DNA from: an uncultured Faecalibacterium sp.
GTDB lineage: Bacteria > Bacillota > Clostridia > Oscillospirales > Ruminococcaceae
Assembly (NCBI GenBank): GCA_934524985.1
Contig: CAKSYT010000005.1
Coordinates: 1-64,000, forward strand
Length of the DNA stretch: 64,000 nucleotides
Direction: 5' to 3'
Positions within the stretch are counted from its first letter, which is position 1. Every line of letters starts with the position of its first letter. A model generated the notes under the pieces. The model saw only the letters and a list, made by a program, of their open reading frames with translations, was not told where the DNA came from and ran no database searches. Shown in pieces: positions 1 to 7,582 of the stretch. A program made the translations under genes and the position numbers.

Positions 1-78
1 AACACAGAAGTTAAGCTTACTTGTGCCGAAGATAGTTAGCTGGAAACGGCTTGTGAAAATAGGTAGTCGCCGACTTAA
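1..78 (+). rRNA. rrf: 5S ribosomal RNA, 3' part
   Basis: The first bases match the conserved 3' two thirds of bacterial 5S rRNA: the GAACACAGAAGTTAAGC-like loop B/C region at the very start, then the GCCGAAGATAGTT and GTAGTCGCCGAC segments. The 5' end lies before the window. The gene is on the plus strand, so a ribosomal operon transcribed left to right ends here. The exact 3' end (about 75-78) is estimated. Confidence 0.9.
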
Positions 79-83
79 CAGAA

Positions 84-116
84 AGCTCTGAGATGAAAGT
101 CTCAGGGCTTTTTTGT
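84..116 (+). terminator. rho-independent terminator of the rRNA operon
   Basis: An 8-bp stem (85-92 with 101-108, one G-U pair) is followed directly by a run of T at 109-114. It sits just after the 5S gene and fits the end of the rRNA operon. Confidence 0.85.
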
Positions 117-166
117 TGCATAAAAATATGGCATGTTTTTTGGCCGAAATGCTAATAGCTCAGGAC

Positions 167-220
167 TTGACAAAAATACTACTATGTAATACAATGTAGA
201 TAAGCTACTACGCATTACAT
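167..220 (+). promoter_or_regulatory. padR promoter with probable PadR operator
   Basis: TTGACA (167-172) and TACAAT (190-195) are 17 bp apart, a near-consensus sigma-A promoter. ATGTAAT (184-190) and ATTACAT (214-220) form an inverted repeat that overlaps the -10 box. PadR-family repressors typically bind ATGT/ACAT dyads, so autoregulation is the simplest reading. Confidence 0.7.
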
Positions 221-240
221 ACTAGTTGGAAGGAGGACTT

Positions 241-573
241 ATGGAAAACAATGCACAACTTTTAAAGGGTGTTCTGGAATATTGTGTCCTGAAATTGATT
301 GCGCAAGCGCCGACCTATGGCTATGAGATCGTGATGCATCTGAAACAGGTCGGATTTTCCGACTTGAGCGAGAGCACGCTCTATCCGCTGCTATTGCGCT
401 TGGAGCAGCAGGGAAAGGTCACGGTGGAGCGCAGACCTTCCCCCAAGGGACCGAGCCGAAAATACTACATTGTAACGGAAGAAGGGCGGCGGGCGCTTCT
501 TGCGTTTCGGCAGGATTGGAGCCAGCTCTGCCAGCTGGTGGAAAAATTTTTTAAGGAGGAGCCAGATGAATAA
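241..573 (+). CDS. PadR family transcriptional regulator
   Basis: A 110-residue winged-helix repressor of the short PadR type (PadR-s2 class). The N-terminal wHTH shows the family signatures YGYEI (about residues 28-32) and SESTLYPLLLRLE (about 44-56), followed by the basic wing. ATG at 241 is chosen over an upstream TTG because AGGAGG lies at 231-236. The stop overlaps the start of the next gene by 8 bases, so the two are translationally coupled. Such PadR proteins commonly control a partner membrane protein encoded next to them. The ligand cannot be read from sequence. The promoter carries an ATGT/ACAT dyad that suggests autoregulation. Confidence 0.93.
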   Translation: MENNAQLLKGVLEYCVLKLIAQAPTYGYEIVMHLKQVGFSDLSESTLYPLLLRLEQQGKVTVERRPSPKGPSRKYYIVTEEGRRALLAFRQDWSQLCQLVEKFFKEEPDE

Positions 574-1234
574 GTATTTTGCATTGCGAAAAACAAACCG
601 GATGCGTACCGAGTTGCTGACTGAAAAAAGTCAGGAGCAGCTTAAAGAAGTGATTCGTTATCTTCGCCGGGTCAGCTGGGACTTCTGTGGTATCGAACTT
701 GTGCGCAGCGATTTGATTGATATTGCCATCCAAGCCAACGCGGAAAATCAGGAACTATTTCATACCATCTCGGATGCAAAGACTTTTGTAGATGAGGTCA
801 AGCCCAGCTTGAAAACACTGAGAGCTGGAGATTATTTCTGGTATCTTGCACCGCTGTATTTCTTTTTTGAGTGGGGCGTGGAAGGCTTGCTGCTCTATCC
901 GGTAATTGGAAATTGGGTTTTTGAACTTTCCGTAGGGTATCTGATGCAGCTTGTTGTTGCAGTGGCGGCGTTTTGCGTACTGTTCCGCCGGATGATGGAA
1001 CAGGTAGGTTTTCCGCCGCGAGAGCAGTGGCTAAAATATGCTGCATGGCTGGTGCTTTATATCGTGCTCCTGTATGGAACGGGCTGGTTCTTTACCCAGA
1101 TTGCGGGTAAGATTGTACTGCTACGGCTTCCGATTCTTAGCTATTCGATTTTTTGTTTGGTTCTGGGTGCGGGACTGTATGCAATCCATTTCTGGCGATA
1201 TGGAAAAGATTCGCGTCTGAGTGCTCGCATATAA
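566..1234 (+). CDS. PadR-partner membrane protein (HAAS-like)
   Basis: A 222-residue protein of unknown function. The first 80 or so residues are soluble and charged; then come about four hydrophobic segments (roughly residues 90-112, 118-140, 155-180 and 190-210). ATG at 566 is preferred because an AAGGAGGA ribosome site lies at 553-560 inside the end of padR; an upstream start inside padR would only add residues from the other frame. The soluble N-terminus plus membrane bundle encoded right behind a PadR resembles the HAAS/DUF1700-type partners of PadR regulators, probably involved in envelope sensing. The family assignment is tentative; the pairing is what the sequence shows directly. Confidence 0.8.
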   Translation: MNKYFALRKTNRMRTELLTEKSQEQLKEVIRYLRRVSWDFCGIELVRSDLIDIAIQANAENQELFHTISDAKTFVDEVKPSLKTLRAGDYFWYLAPLYFFFEWGVEGLLLYPVIGNWVFELSVGYLMQLVVAVAAFCVLFRRMMEQVGFPPREQWLKYAAWLVLYIVLLYGTGWFFTQIAGKIVLLRLPILSYSIFCLVLGAGLYAIHFWRYGKDSRLSARI

Positions 1235-1280
1235 AGCAAAAGCGGAGCCGCATACCTTAAAGCAAGGAAGGGGTGAGAAT

Positions 1281-1961
1281 ATGCGTTCGGACAGAACCCG
1301 CAAGGATACAGCGAAGCATTATATAGCGGTACTGGCGCTTTTGCTGTTATGCAGCATCGTATTTTATGTGCTGACACATTACCAGCATACCTCGGCGTCC
1401 CGCCCTGAGGACGACTATCAGGGCAGGATACCGCAGTTTCATAGCAGCGTAGATTGGGATGATGACGGTGTAGACGACCAGCTGGATATTCTGAACGGCG
1501 CACTGGTCTATGTGAGCACCCGTCCAAAATACAAAAGCCGCTATTATGAGACCGGTTATCCTGACGATGGTTATGGAGTTTGCACCGATGTGGTTGCTTA
1601 TGCGTTAAAGAATGCCGGGTATGACCTGCAGGTGCTTGTGGACGCAGATATCCGGGAGCAGCCACAGGATTATATGGTAGCAGAGCCAGATGTAAACATT
1701 GATTTCCGACGGGTGCGAAACCTGAAGGTGTTTTTCTCGCACACAGCAACTGCCCTGACCACAAATGTCTCAGAAATTGAAGAATGGCAGGGCGGTGATA
1801 TTGTGATCTTTGAAAGACATATCGGCATCGTGTCGGACCGGCGAAATAAAAACGGAGTGCCCTATATTATTCACCACAATGACCCATGGCAGACGGCCTA
1901 CGAGCAGGATATTCTGGAAAAACGAACCGACATCGTGGGGCATTACCGAATTTCAAAATAA
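1281..1961 (+). CDS. DUF1287 family protein, membrane-anchored
   Basis: A 226-residue protein with one N-terminal transmembrane or signal segment (about residues 12-32) followed by an extracytoplasmic domain. The motif GVCTDVV (about 100-106), the later GDIVIFERHIGIVSD stretch and the HHNDP motif match the DUF1287 family, which is related to the NlpC/P60 cysteine-peptidase fold: Cys102 and His179 are candidate catalytic residues. Its substrate is unknown; a cell-wall peptide is a reasonable guess. ATG at 1281 follows a GAAGGGGTG ribosome site. A 46-base gap separates it from the PadR partner gene, so it may be a third member of that operon. Confidence 0.8.
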   Translation: MRSDRTRKDTAKHYIAVLALLLLCSIVFYVLTHYQHTSASRPEDDYQGRIPQFHSSVDWDDDGVDDQLDILNGALVYVSTRPKYKSRYYETGYPDDGYGVCTDVVAYALKNAGYDLQVLVDADIREQPQDYMVAEPDVNIDFRRVRNLKVFFSHTATALTTNVSEIEEWQGGDIVIFERHIGIVSDRRNKNGVPYIIHHNDPWQTAYEQDILEKRTDIVGHYRISK

Positions 1962-1962
1962 A

Positions 1963-2004
1963 AAGCGGCCCCGCTGCACTGTGCATAACAGTGCGGCGGA
2001 GCCG
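1963..2004 (-). terminator. terminator of the aldolase gene
   Basis: A long interrupted stem (about 1965-1981 with 1988-2003) is followed, read on the minus strand, by TTTTTATTTT. It lies between two convergent genes; the T run favours the minus-strand aldolase gene, but it may work both ways. Confidence 0.75.
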
Positions 2005-2048
2005 CATACTTTATTGGGTGGTGTACCGGTTAGGATACGAGTTTCTGC

Positions 2049-2912
2049 TTAGCCCTTGCCTGCGCAGCCGAACAGCTCGATCTTCTCCTTGCACTTGGCC
2101 TCGATGGCCTTTGCGCCGGGAGCCAGCAGCTTGCGGGGGTCGAAGCCCTTGCCCTGCTGATCCTTGCCCTCTTCGATGTACTTGCGGGTGGCCTCAGCAA
2201 ACACCAGCTGGCACTCGGTGTTGATGTTGATCTTGGAAACGCCCAGGCTGATGGCCTTTGCGATCATCTCGTCGGGGATGCCGGTGCCGCCGTGCAGAAC
2301 CAGAGGAATGTTGTTGGTGGCCTTGTGGATGCGGTCCAGAGCCTCGAAGTCCAGACCCTTCCAGTTTGCAGGGTAGACGCCGTGGATGTTGCCGATGCCG
2401 GCAGCCAGGAAGTCGATGCCCAGAGCGGTGATCTTTGCGCACTCCTTAGGATCGGCGATCTCGCCGGAGCCCACAACGCCGTCCTCAACGCCGCCGATGG
2501 AGCCGACCTCGGCCTCGATGCTCATGCCGTGAGCGTGTGCCAGAGCGACCAGCTCCTTGGTCTTTTCCACGTTCTCCTCGATGGAGTAGTGGCTGCCATC
2601 GAACATGATGGAGGAGAAACCGGCCTCAACGCAGGCCTTGCAGCCCTCGTAGGTGCCGTGGTCCAGATGCAGAGCAACGGGAACGGTGATGCCCATGGAA
2701 TCGACCATGGCGCTGACCATAGCAGCAACAGTCTTGAAGCCGGTCATGTACTTACCTGCACCCTCGGAAACACCCAGAATGACGGGGCTCTTCATTTCCT
2801 CGCAGGCGGTCAGGACTGCCTTGGTCCACTCCAGATTATTGATGTTGAACTGCGGCACACCGTAGTGGCCATCGCGTGCCTTGAGCAGCATTTCGGTTGC
2901 ATTTACCAACAT
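2049..2912 (-). CDS. fba: class II fructose-1,6-bisphosphate aldolase
   Basis: A 287-residue zinc aldolase that cleaves fructose-1,6-bisphosphate into dihydroxyacetone phosphate and glyceraldehyde-3-phosphate in glycolysis. The class II signatures are present: PQFNINNLEW near the N-terminus, LHLDHGTYEGC (about 80-90) with zinc-binding His and the catalytic Asp, EAEVGSIGG (about 133-141), GIGNIHGVYP (about 172-181) and LHGGTGIP (about 206-213), then ININTE (about 228-233). Length is typical of the short FbaA form. The ATG at 2912 follows a GGAGGT site. It stands alone with its own promoter (2994-3022) and terminator. Confidence 0.97.
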   Translation of the reverse strand: MLVNATEMLLKARDGHYGVPQFNINNLEWTKAVLTACEEMKSPVILGVSEGAGKYMTGFKTVAAMVSAMVDSMGITVPVALHLDHGTYEGCKACVEAGFSSIMFDGSHYSIEENVEKTKELVALAHAHGMSIEAEVGSIGGVEDGVVGSGEIADPKECAKITALGIDFLAAGIGNIHGVYPANWKGLDFEALDRIHKATNNIPLVLHGGTGIPDEMIAKAISLGVSKININTECQLVFAEATRKYIEEGKDQQGKGFDPRKLLAPGAKAIEAKCKEKIELFGCAGKG

Positions 2913-2993
2913 TATTCATTACCTCCAAAAATTATCGGGGTTCCGGCTCTGCCACACACCGCATTGTGCATGGTTTAACGAGCCCACATGGCT

Positions 2994-3022
2994 AGTATAC
3001 CCCAAACTGCGCCTAAAATCAA
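2994..3022 (-). promoter_or_regulatory. promoter of fba
   Basis: On the minus strand TTGATT (3017-3022) and TATACT (2994-2999) are separated by 17 bp. The start would give a leader of about 75 bases before the aldolase ATG. Confidence 0.6.
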
Positions 3023-3284
3023 TCCGAACAGGCGCTTTTTCTTGCATAGAGCTGCTGCGGAGCGGGCGCGGCACAAAGCGGCTTCTGCGGCTGCATCAGA
3101 GTTTTATTGCGCTTGGCGACAAAAATCCATGTACGCTGCAACATCTGCCTTGCGCGCGGGCGACGCGGGTTTTCAACATATTTTAACATTCGTCAAAATG
3201 ATGTTGGAGGAAATTGCAAAAGCGGACAATTTCCGGTTCAAAAAATTGTCATAATTCCGACTTGAATTTTACAAATTGTAAGGC

Positions 3285-3471
3285 TTTTGCCAAGATATGG
3301 GGGAAGCTGCTGTTGAAAACCCGGTGGAAACTGTTTAATTCCACTCGAAAAACAGGCGCTGCGGCTGGACTTTTACACACTTTCCACCGGGTTTTCAACT
3401 TGTGGAAAAAACACAGGCCGTTTACGGAATGTATAGACAATTTTTGTGGAAAACTTTTTGCCTTGGCAAAA
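3285..3471. repeat. nested long inverted repeats with DnaA-box-like words
   Basis: Two pairs of perfect inverted arms are nested. The outer pair is TTTTGCCAAG (3285-3294) and CTTGGCAAAA (3462-3471). The inner pair is a 19-bp arm at 3312-3330 repeated inverted at 3381-3399. Between and beside them lie TTTTACACA (3371-3379) and two copies of TGTGGAAAA (3401-3409, 3445-3453), the reverse of TTTTCCACA, each one base from the DnaA box TTATNCACA. The whole 2913-3704 stretch has no convincing gene apart from the fba promoter and this structure. Confidence 0.6.
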
Positions 3472-3621
3472 CAGCGGAAATGCGCCGGGCTGCCCGGGCA
3501 GCGGGCAAAACATTTTTACAGCTGACCTGTCCGGTGGGGGAAGCTGCGTTTTACTGAAAAAATTTTAGGTGTCGGGGAATAAAAATCCCTGCAATTTGTG
3601 GCGAAGCCGGGCGAGATATGA

Positions 3622-3627
3622 TATACT
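3622..3627 (+). promoter_or_regulatory. possible -10 box for the methyltransferase operon
   Basis: TATACT lies about 78 bases before the rlmB start. The only -35-like word, TTGTGG at 3596-3601, is 20 bp upstream, so the promoter call is weak. Confidence 0.3.
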
Positions 3628-3704
3628 TTATCTTGGATTTTCATAAACAAAATAAAACGCTCCGGCGCGGCACTGCCCGCCCGGAACGGAAGGAGCATAA
3701 AAAG

Positions 3705-4511
3705 ATGGAAGAACGTAACCAGCCGCGCCGTCCGCGCCGCGATGCAGAGCAGCCGCAGCAGAAGAGCGAGAGCCTGATCTACGGCAAAAACCCTGTGACC
3801 GAGCTGCTCAAGAGCGGCTCCGGTGTGGACACCGTGCTCATTGCCGAGGGGATGGCCCCGGCAGTGGCGGCATACTATACAGCACTGGCCAAGGAGGCCG
3901 GTGCAACGGTCAAGCGGGTGCACCCCAACAAGCTGCGCCTGATGACCGGCACCGAGAGCCATCAGGGCGTGGCGGCCTTTGCCAGCGAGATCGAGTACGC
4001 GACTGTGGAGGATCTGCTGGCCGCAGCCAAAGCCAAGGGCGAGCCGCCGTTTCTGGTGCTGAGCGATGGCATTGAGGACCCCCACAATCTGGGCGCAGTC
4101 ATGCGCAGCGCATTGCTGTGCGGCGCCCACGGCATCGTCATCCCCAAGCGGGGCGGCGCGTCCGTCACCCCCACCGTCATCAAGTCCAGCGCAGGCGCTG
4201 CCGAGCGTCTGCCGGTGGCGCGGGTGGCCAATATCGGCGAGACCATTCGCCGCCTGAAGGAGCAGGGCGTGTTCGTCTACTGCGCCGACATGGACGGCGT
4301 GTCTCTGCGCAAAAATAACCTGACCGGCCCCATCGCGCTGGTGCTGGGCAGCGAGGGCAGCGGCGTGTCCCAGCTGGTCAAGAAGCTGTGTGACGGCGTG
4401 GTGCGGCTGGATATGGCTGCACCCGGCACCGGCGTGGACAGCTATAACGTTTCGGTGGCGGCTGGCATCATCCTGTACGAGATCCAGTCGCAGCGCGCCG
4501 TAGAAGAATAA
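3705..4511 (+). CDS. rlmB: SpoU/TrmH family 2'-O-methyltransferase (RlmB-like)
   Basis: A 268-residue SPOUT methyltransferase that adds a 2'-O-methyl group to ribose in RNA; RlmB proteins act on G2251 of 23S rRNA. After a charged Arg/Pro/Gln-rich lead of about 25 residues comes the substrate-binding domain (from IYGKNPVTELL, about 30-40), then the knotted catalytic domain with motif 1 DPHNLGAVMRSA (about 125-136), motif 2 LGSEGSGVSQLV (about 213-224) and motif 3 SYNVSVAAGI (about 246-255). ATG at 3705 is used because AAGGAG lies at 3690-3695. The exact rRNA target is inferred from the family. Confidence 0.88.
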   Translation: MEERNQPRRPRRDAEQPQQKSESLIYGKNPVTELLKSGSGVDTVLIAEGMAPAVAAYYTALAKEAGATVKRVHPNKLRLMTGTESHQGVAAFASEIEYATVEDLLAAAKAKGEPPFLVLSDGIEDPHNLGAVMRSALLCGAHGIVIPKRGGASVTPTVIKSSAGAAERLPVARVANIGETIRRLKEQGVFVYCADMDGVSLRKNNLTGPIALVLGSEGSGVSQLVKKLCDGVVRLDMAAPGTGVDSYNVSVAAGIILYEIQSQRAVEE

Positions 4512-4553
4512 AACAAGCGGTAAACTCCATCCAGAACAGTGGGAGGGACAAGG

Positions 4554-7268
4554 ATGCCGAACAATAAAAATGAACGCAAGGGCAAGCAGGCGGGGGAGCT
4601 CTCGGCAGAAGAGCGGTTCCGCAACTTTTTCAGCACCAGCGTGATCGATCTGCCCGAGGAGATGACCCGCCGGGACGAGCCTGCCCCGGTGGAGGAAAAG
4701 CCCAAGGCCGGGCTGCTGGGCAAGCTGTTCGGCCATGACAAAGAAGAAACACCCGCCCCGGCACAGCCGGTGCTGGAGATCCCCACCGGCGAGATCCTGC
4801 TGGGGGCGGATGCAAAGCCGGTGCAGCCGGAGCAGGAGGACATGGCGCTGGAGCTGCGCACGGAGGACCCCATTCCGGCCATGCCGCTGCAGCCCGCCCA
4901 GCCGGAGCCTGCCAAGGCCGTCCCGGCAGAGCCGGTGCCTGCACCCAAGGCGGCAGCTGCCGTGCAGCCGCAGCCGGAAAAGCCTGCACCCCAGCCGGTG
5001 CCGCAGCCTGCTGCTGCCCCAAAAAAGCAGCCTAAGGCGAAGAACGCCCCGGAGACGCTGCTGCCGCAGGAAGAGCTGGAGCAGCGGGAGATGCAGCAGC
5101 TGAAGGATATGCTCAACGGCATGAGCGGCAAGGCAAAGCCTGCCCCGCAGCCCGCAAAACCTGTGCAGGCAGTGCCGCAGCCTAAGGTGCAGCCCGCGCC
5201 TGCACAGCCCGCCGCAGAGCCGGAGAAAGCCCCGGTAAAGGCCGCACAAAAGGCCGACGAGAAGCTGCCGTCAGCGGTGTTTGCCAACGCTCCGGCAGAC
5301 CCGGAAACGCTGCCGAAAAAGCCGGAGAAAAAGTCTATTTTCCAGATGTTCGGCACGGCAGAGGACGAAAAGCCCGCTGCCCGCAAGCCGGAAAAAGAGG
5401 ATACCATGAGCCTGCCGCTGCTCCCGCTGGAGCAGGACGGTACCCCCGCCGAGGAGAGCGCAGCTCCCGCACCGGCAGCTGCCGCCCCCGCGGCTCCGGC
5501 ACAGCCGGAGACGGCACCCGCAGCAGAAGCAGCTGCCCCTGCCGAGGAAGCTGTGCCGGAATCCATTGCCGACAAGCTGCACCACATGGCAGCAGAGCTG
5601 ACCTTGCGGTGCGTGCTGGCGGGCATTCTGGCCGTGGTGCTGCTGCACCTCGGGCTGACGGCAGAGCGTCTGCTGCCGCCGCTTTCGGTGCTGGATCCGG
5701 ACGCTGCCCCGGCGGCGTTCTATGCCGCCAATCTGCTGCTGTTTGCCGCCAGCCTGTTTGTGGGCTACCCGGTGCTGCGGGACGGCCTGACCGGCTTGCG
5801 CGGCCGTCCCAGTGCGGACACCATGCCCGCGCTGGCCGCTGTGGCAGCCCTGCTGCAGGCGGTGGTGGCCATGCTGAATGCCAACGCCTACCGCAGCACT
5901 GAGGGCATCGGTCTGCTGACCGGTATGGCGGCGCTGGGACTGTTTCTGGCGCTGGTGGGCAGCCGGGTGATGCTGGCTGCCGTGCAGGGCGGCTACGCGC
6001 TGGCCGCAGAGGGCGGCGAACTGCGGGGCGCTTACCGCACCCGCGATAAAGACCTGATCCGCGCTCTCGCCCGGGATCTGGAACAGAAGGACCCGTGGGT
6101 GCTGCTGAGCCGCCCGGTGCAGACCGCCAGCGATGACTTTGTGGAGCAGAGCCTCAGCGAGCGCGCCAGCGAGCGCCGCGCCCGCAAGGTGGCCTATGTT
6201 CTGCTGGCGGCAGCAGTGCTCAGCGGCGTGGCCTTCCTGCTGTTCGGCGGCGGCATCAACTGCGCTGTGGCTGCGGCTGCGGCTGTGCTGTGCATGGGCG
6301 CGCCCCTGTCCTCGGTGCTGGTGCCGGGTCTGGCGGCGCTGCGTCTGCAAAGAGCTGCTGCCGCTGTGGGCGCTGTGGTGCCCGGCTGGGCTGCCATTGA
6401 GGAACTGGGCGGCATCGACACCATTGAGTTGGACGCCGACGACCTGTTTACCGCCGACAGCGTAACGCTGGAGGATATCCGTATCTTCAAGGGCGGCCGC
6501 ATCGATCGTGCCATCCTGTATGCAGCCAGTGTGCTGAACGAAAGCTGCGATACCCTGCGCGGGCTGTTCAGCCAGATCATCGAGGACCGCACCGATATCC
6601 TGTTCCCGGTCAAGGATCTGGAACAGCACACCGGGCTGGGCTTCTCGGCATGGTGCGACAATAACCGCATCCTCATCGGCACCCGCCGCTACATGGAGCA
6701 GGAGGGCGTGACCCTGCCGGAGCAGGATTACGAGGACGGCCACTCCAAAAACGGCGAGCTGCAAATTTTGTATCTGGCAGTGTCCGGCAATCTGCACGCC
6801 ATGTTTGTGCTGCACTATGTGGGCGGCCGCAATGTGGCACGCAGCCTTGCCTCCCTGCAAAAGGAGAACATCCGTCTGCTGGTCACCAGCAAGGACCCCA
6901 GTCTGACGGCGCGGCACATCACCGAGGCGTACCATCTGCCGGAGGGCATGGTCACTGTGCTGGACGGCGAGCAGTGTCAGGCTATTGAAGCCGCCGATGC
7001 TGCCCCGGCAAAGCCCAAGTGCTGCCTGTACCACCACAGGGGCTTTGCCAGCCTGACCGGCGGCTTGCAGGCCGCAGATCAGGCACAGAATGCCGAGACC
7101 AGCGCCACCACGGTGCAGCTGGTGTCGGTGTGCTTCTCGGTGTTCATTGCAGTGCTGCTGACCTACGCGGGCAGCATCTGGCAGCTTTCCATCGCTACGG
7201 TGCTGATGTATCAGGCCGCATGGAGCGCCCTGAGCATCGCCGTCTGCGCCCTGAAGCAGCATAGCTGA
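4554..7268 (+). CDS. degenerate P-type ATPase-like membrane protein with Pro/Ala-rich N-terminus
   Basis: A 904-residue protein. Residues about 1-60 are charged; 60-345 are a low-complexity Pro/Ala/Glu/Lys tail. The rest has the membrane layout of a P1B heavy-metal ATPase: four hydrophobic segments (about 350-480), a short cytoplasmic part, two segments (about 545-605), a large cytoplasmic domain (620-810) and two C-terminal segments (850-900). The position of the phosphorylation motif DKTGT reads DADDLFT (627-633), the TGD hinge reads TSKD (778-781), and the metal-binding CPC region of the fourth core helix reads CMGAP. GLGFSAWCDNNRILIG (694-709) still resembles the P1B nucleotide-domain strand. 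It is therefore probably not a pump. ATG at 4554 follows GGGAGGG. It lies 42 bases behind rlmB. Confidence 0.75.
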   Translation: MPNNKNERKGKQAGELSAEERFRNFFSTSVIDLPEEMTRRDEPAPVEEKPKAGLLGKLFGHDKEETPAPAQPVLEIPTGEILLGADAKPVQPEQEDMALELRTEDPIPAMPLQPAQPEPAKAVPAEPVPAPKAAAAVQPQPEKPAPQPVPQPAAAPKKQPKAKNAPETLLPQEELEQREMQQLKDMLNGMSGKAKPAPQPAKPVQAVPQPKVQPAPAQPAAEPEKAPVKAAQKADEKLPSAVFANAPADPETLPKKPEKKSIFQMFGTAEDEKPAARKPEKEDTMSLPLLPLEQDGTPAEESAAPAPAAAAPAAPAQPETAPAAEAAAPAEEAVPESIADKLHHMAAELTLRCVLAGILAVVLLHLGLTAERLLPPLSVLDPDAAPAAFYAANLLLFAASLFVGYPVLRDGLTGLRGRPSADTMPALAAVAALLQAVVAMLNANAYRSTEGIGLLTGMAALGLFLALVGSRVMLAAVQGGYALAAEGGELRGAYRTRDKDLIRALARDLEQKDPWVLLSRPVQTASDDFVEQSLSERASERRARKVAYVLLAAAVLSGVAFLLFGGGINCAVAAAAAVLCMGAPLSSVLVPGLAALRLQRAAAAVGAVVPGWAAIEELGGIDTIELDADDLFTADSVTLEDIRIFKGGRIDRAILYAASVLNESCDTLRGLFSQIIEDRTDILFPVKDLEQHTGLGFSAWCDNNRILIGTRRYMEQEGVTLPEQDYEDGHSKNGELQILYLAVSGNLHAMFVLHYVGGRNVARSLASLQKENIRLLVTSKDPSLTARHITEAYHLPEGMVTVLDGEQCQAIEAADAAPAKPKCCLYHHRGFASLTGGLQAADQAQNAETSATTVQLVSVCFSVFIAVLLTYAGSIWQLSIATVLMYQAAWSALSIAVCALKQHS

Positions 7269-7323
7269 TTTTTATAGCAAGGGGGCAAGGCAGGCAGCAT
7301 TTGCAGCTGCTGTTTCCGGTCAT

Positions 7324-7533
7324 GACCCCTCCCGTGAAAATACAAGCCCGGAAAGTCCGCGTTTGTGCAACGATAAAAGCCCCAGTGGGGCTTTTAAGCG
7401 GCGGAGCGGTCTGCGCTAGCAGATGGAGGGGATTTGCCCCGACAAGTTCCGCAGACTTTCCGGGATTGTTCTAATAAAAAATAGTTTTTCCGCTGTTTTT
7501 GCCCAGAGCAACGCGGCGGGCATTTTGAATCGT
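7324..7533 (+). repeat. family-1 hairpin repeat, copy A (long form)
   Basis: GACCCCTCCCGTGAAAA head, then hairpin-1 arms CCCGGAAAGTC and GACTTTCCGGG. The loop between them holds an extra module of about 72 bp (7375-7446). An A/T linker ending TTTTTCCGCT follows, then hairpin 2 (TGCCC 7500-7504 with GGGCA 7518-7522) and the AATCGT tail. It lies between convergent genes and, with the alsT terminator, fills 7269-7582. Confidence 0.8.
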
Positions 7534-7539
7534 CTATCT

Positions 7540-7580
7540 GAAAAGAAGCCGCCGCACATAATACGTTGTGCGGCGGCTTC
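7540..7580 (-). terminator. terminator of the AGCS symporter gene
   Basis: A perfect 14-bp stem (7545-7558 with 7567-7580) is followed on the minus strand by TTTTC. It begins 2 bases after the stop codon of the symporter gene. Confidence 0.85.
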
Positions 7581-7582
7581 TT

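Noticed and set aside
3300..3460. A chromosomal origin (oriC)
   Set aside because: DnaA-like words are present but each is off consensus, and dnaA, dnaN, recF and rpmH are missing. Kept only as a finding about palindromes.
3516..5249. A 577-residue open frame on the minus strand, rich in Leu/Arg/His/Gly
   Set aside because: It runs antisense to the methyltransferase and P-type-ATPase-like genes. Its composition is that expected from a reversed GC-rich coding strand, with no domain or ribosome site.
5271..7262. A 663-residue minus-strand frame opposite the ATPase-like gene
   Set aside because: Same reason: Gln/His/Gly-rich antisense shadow with no recognisable motif.
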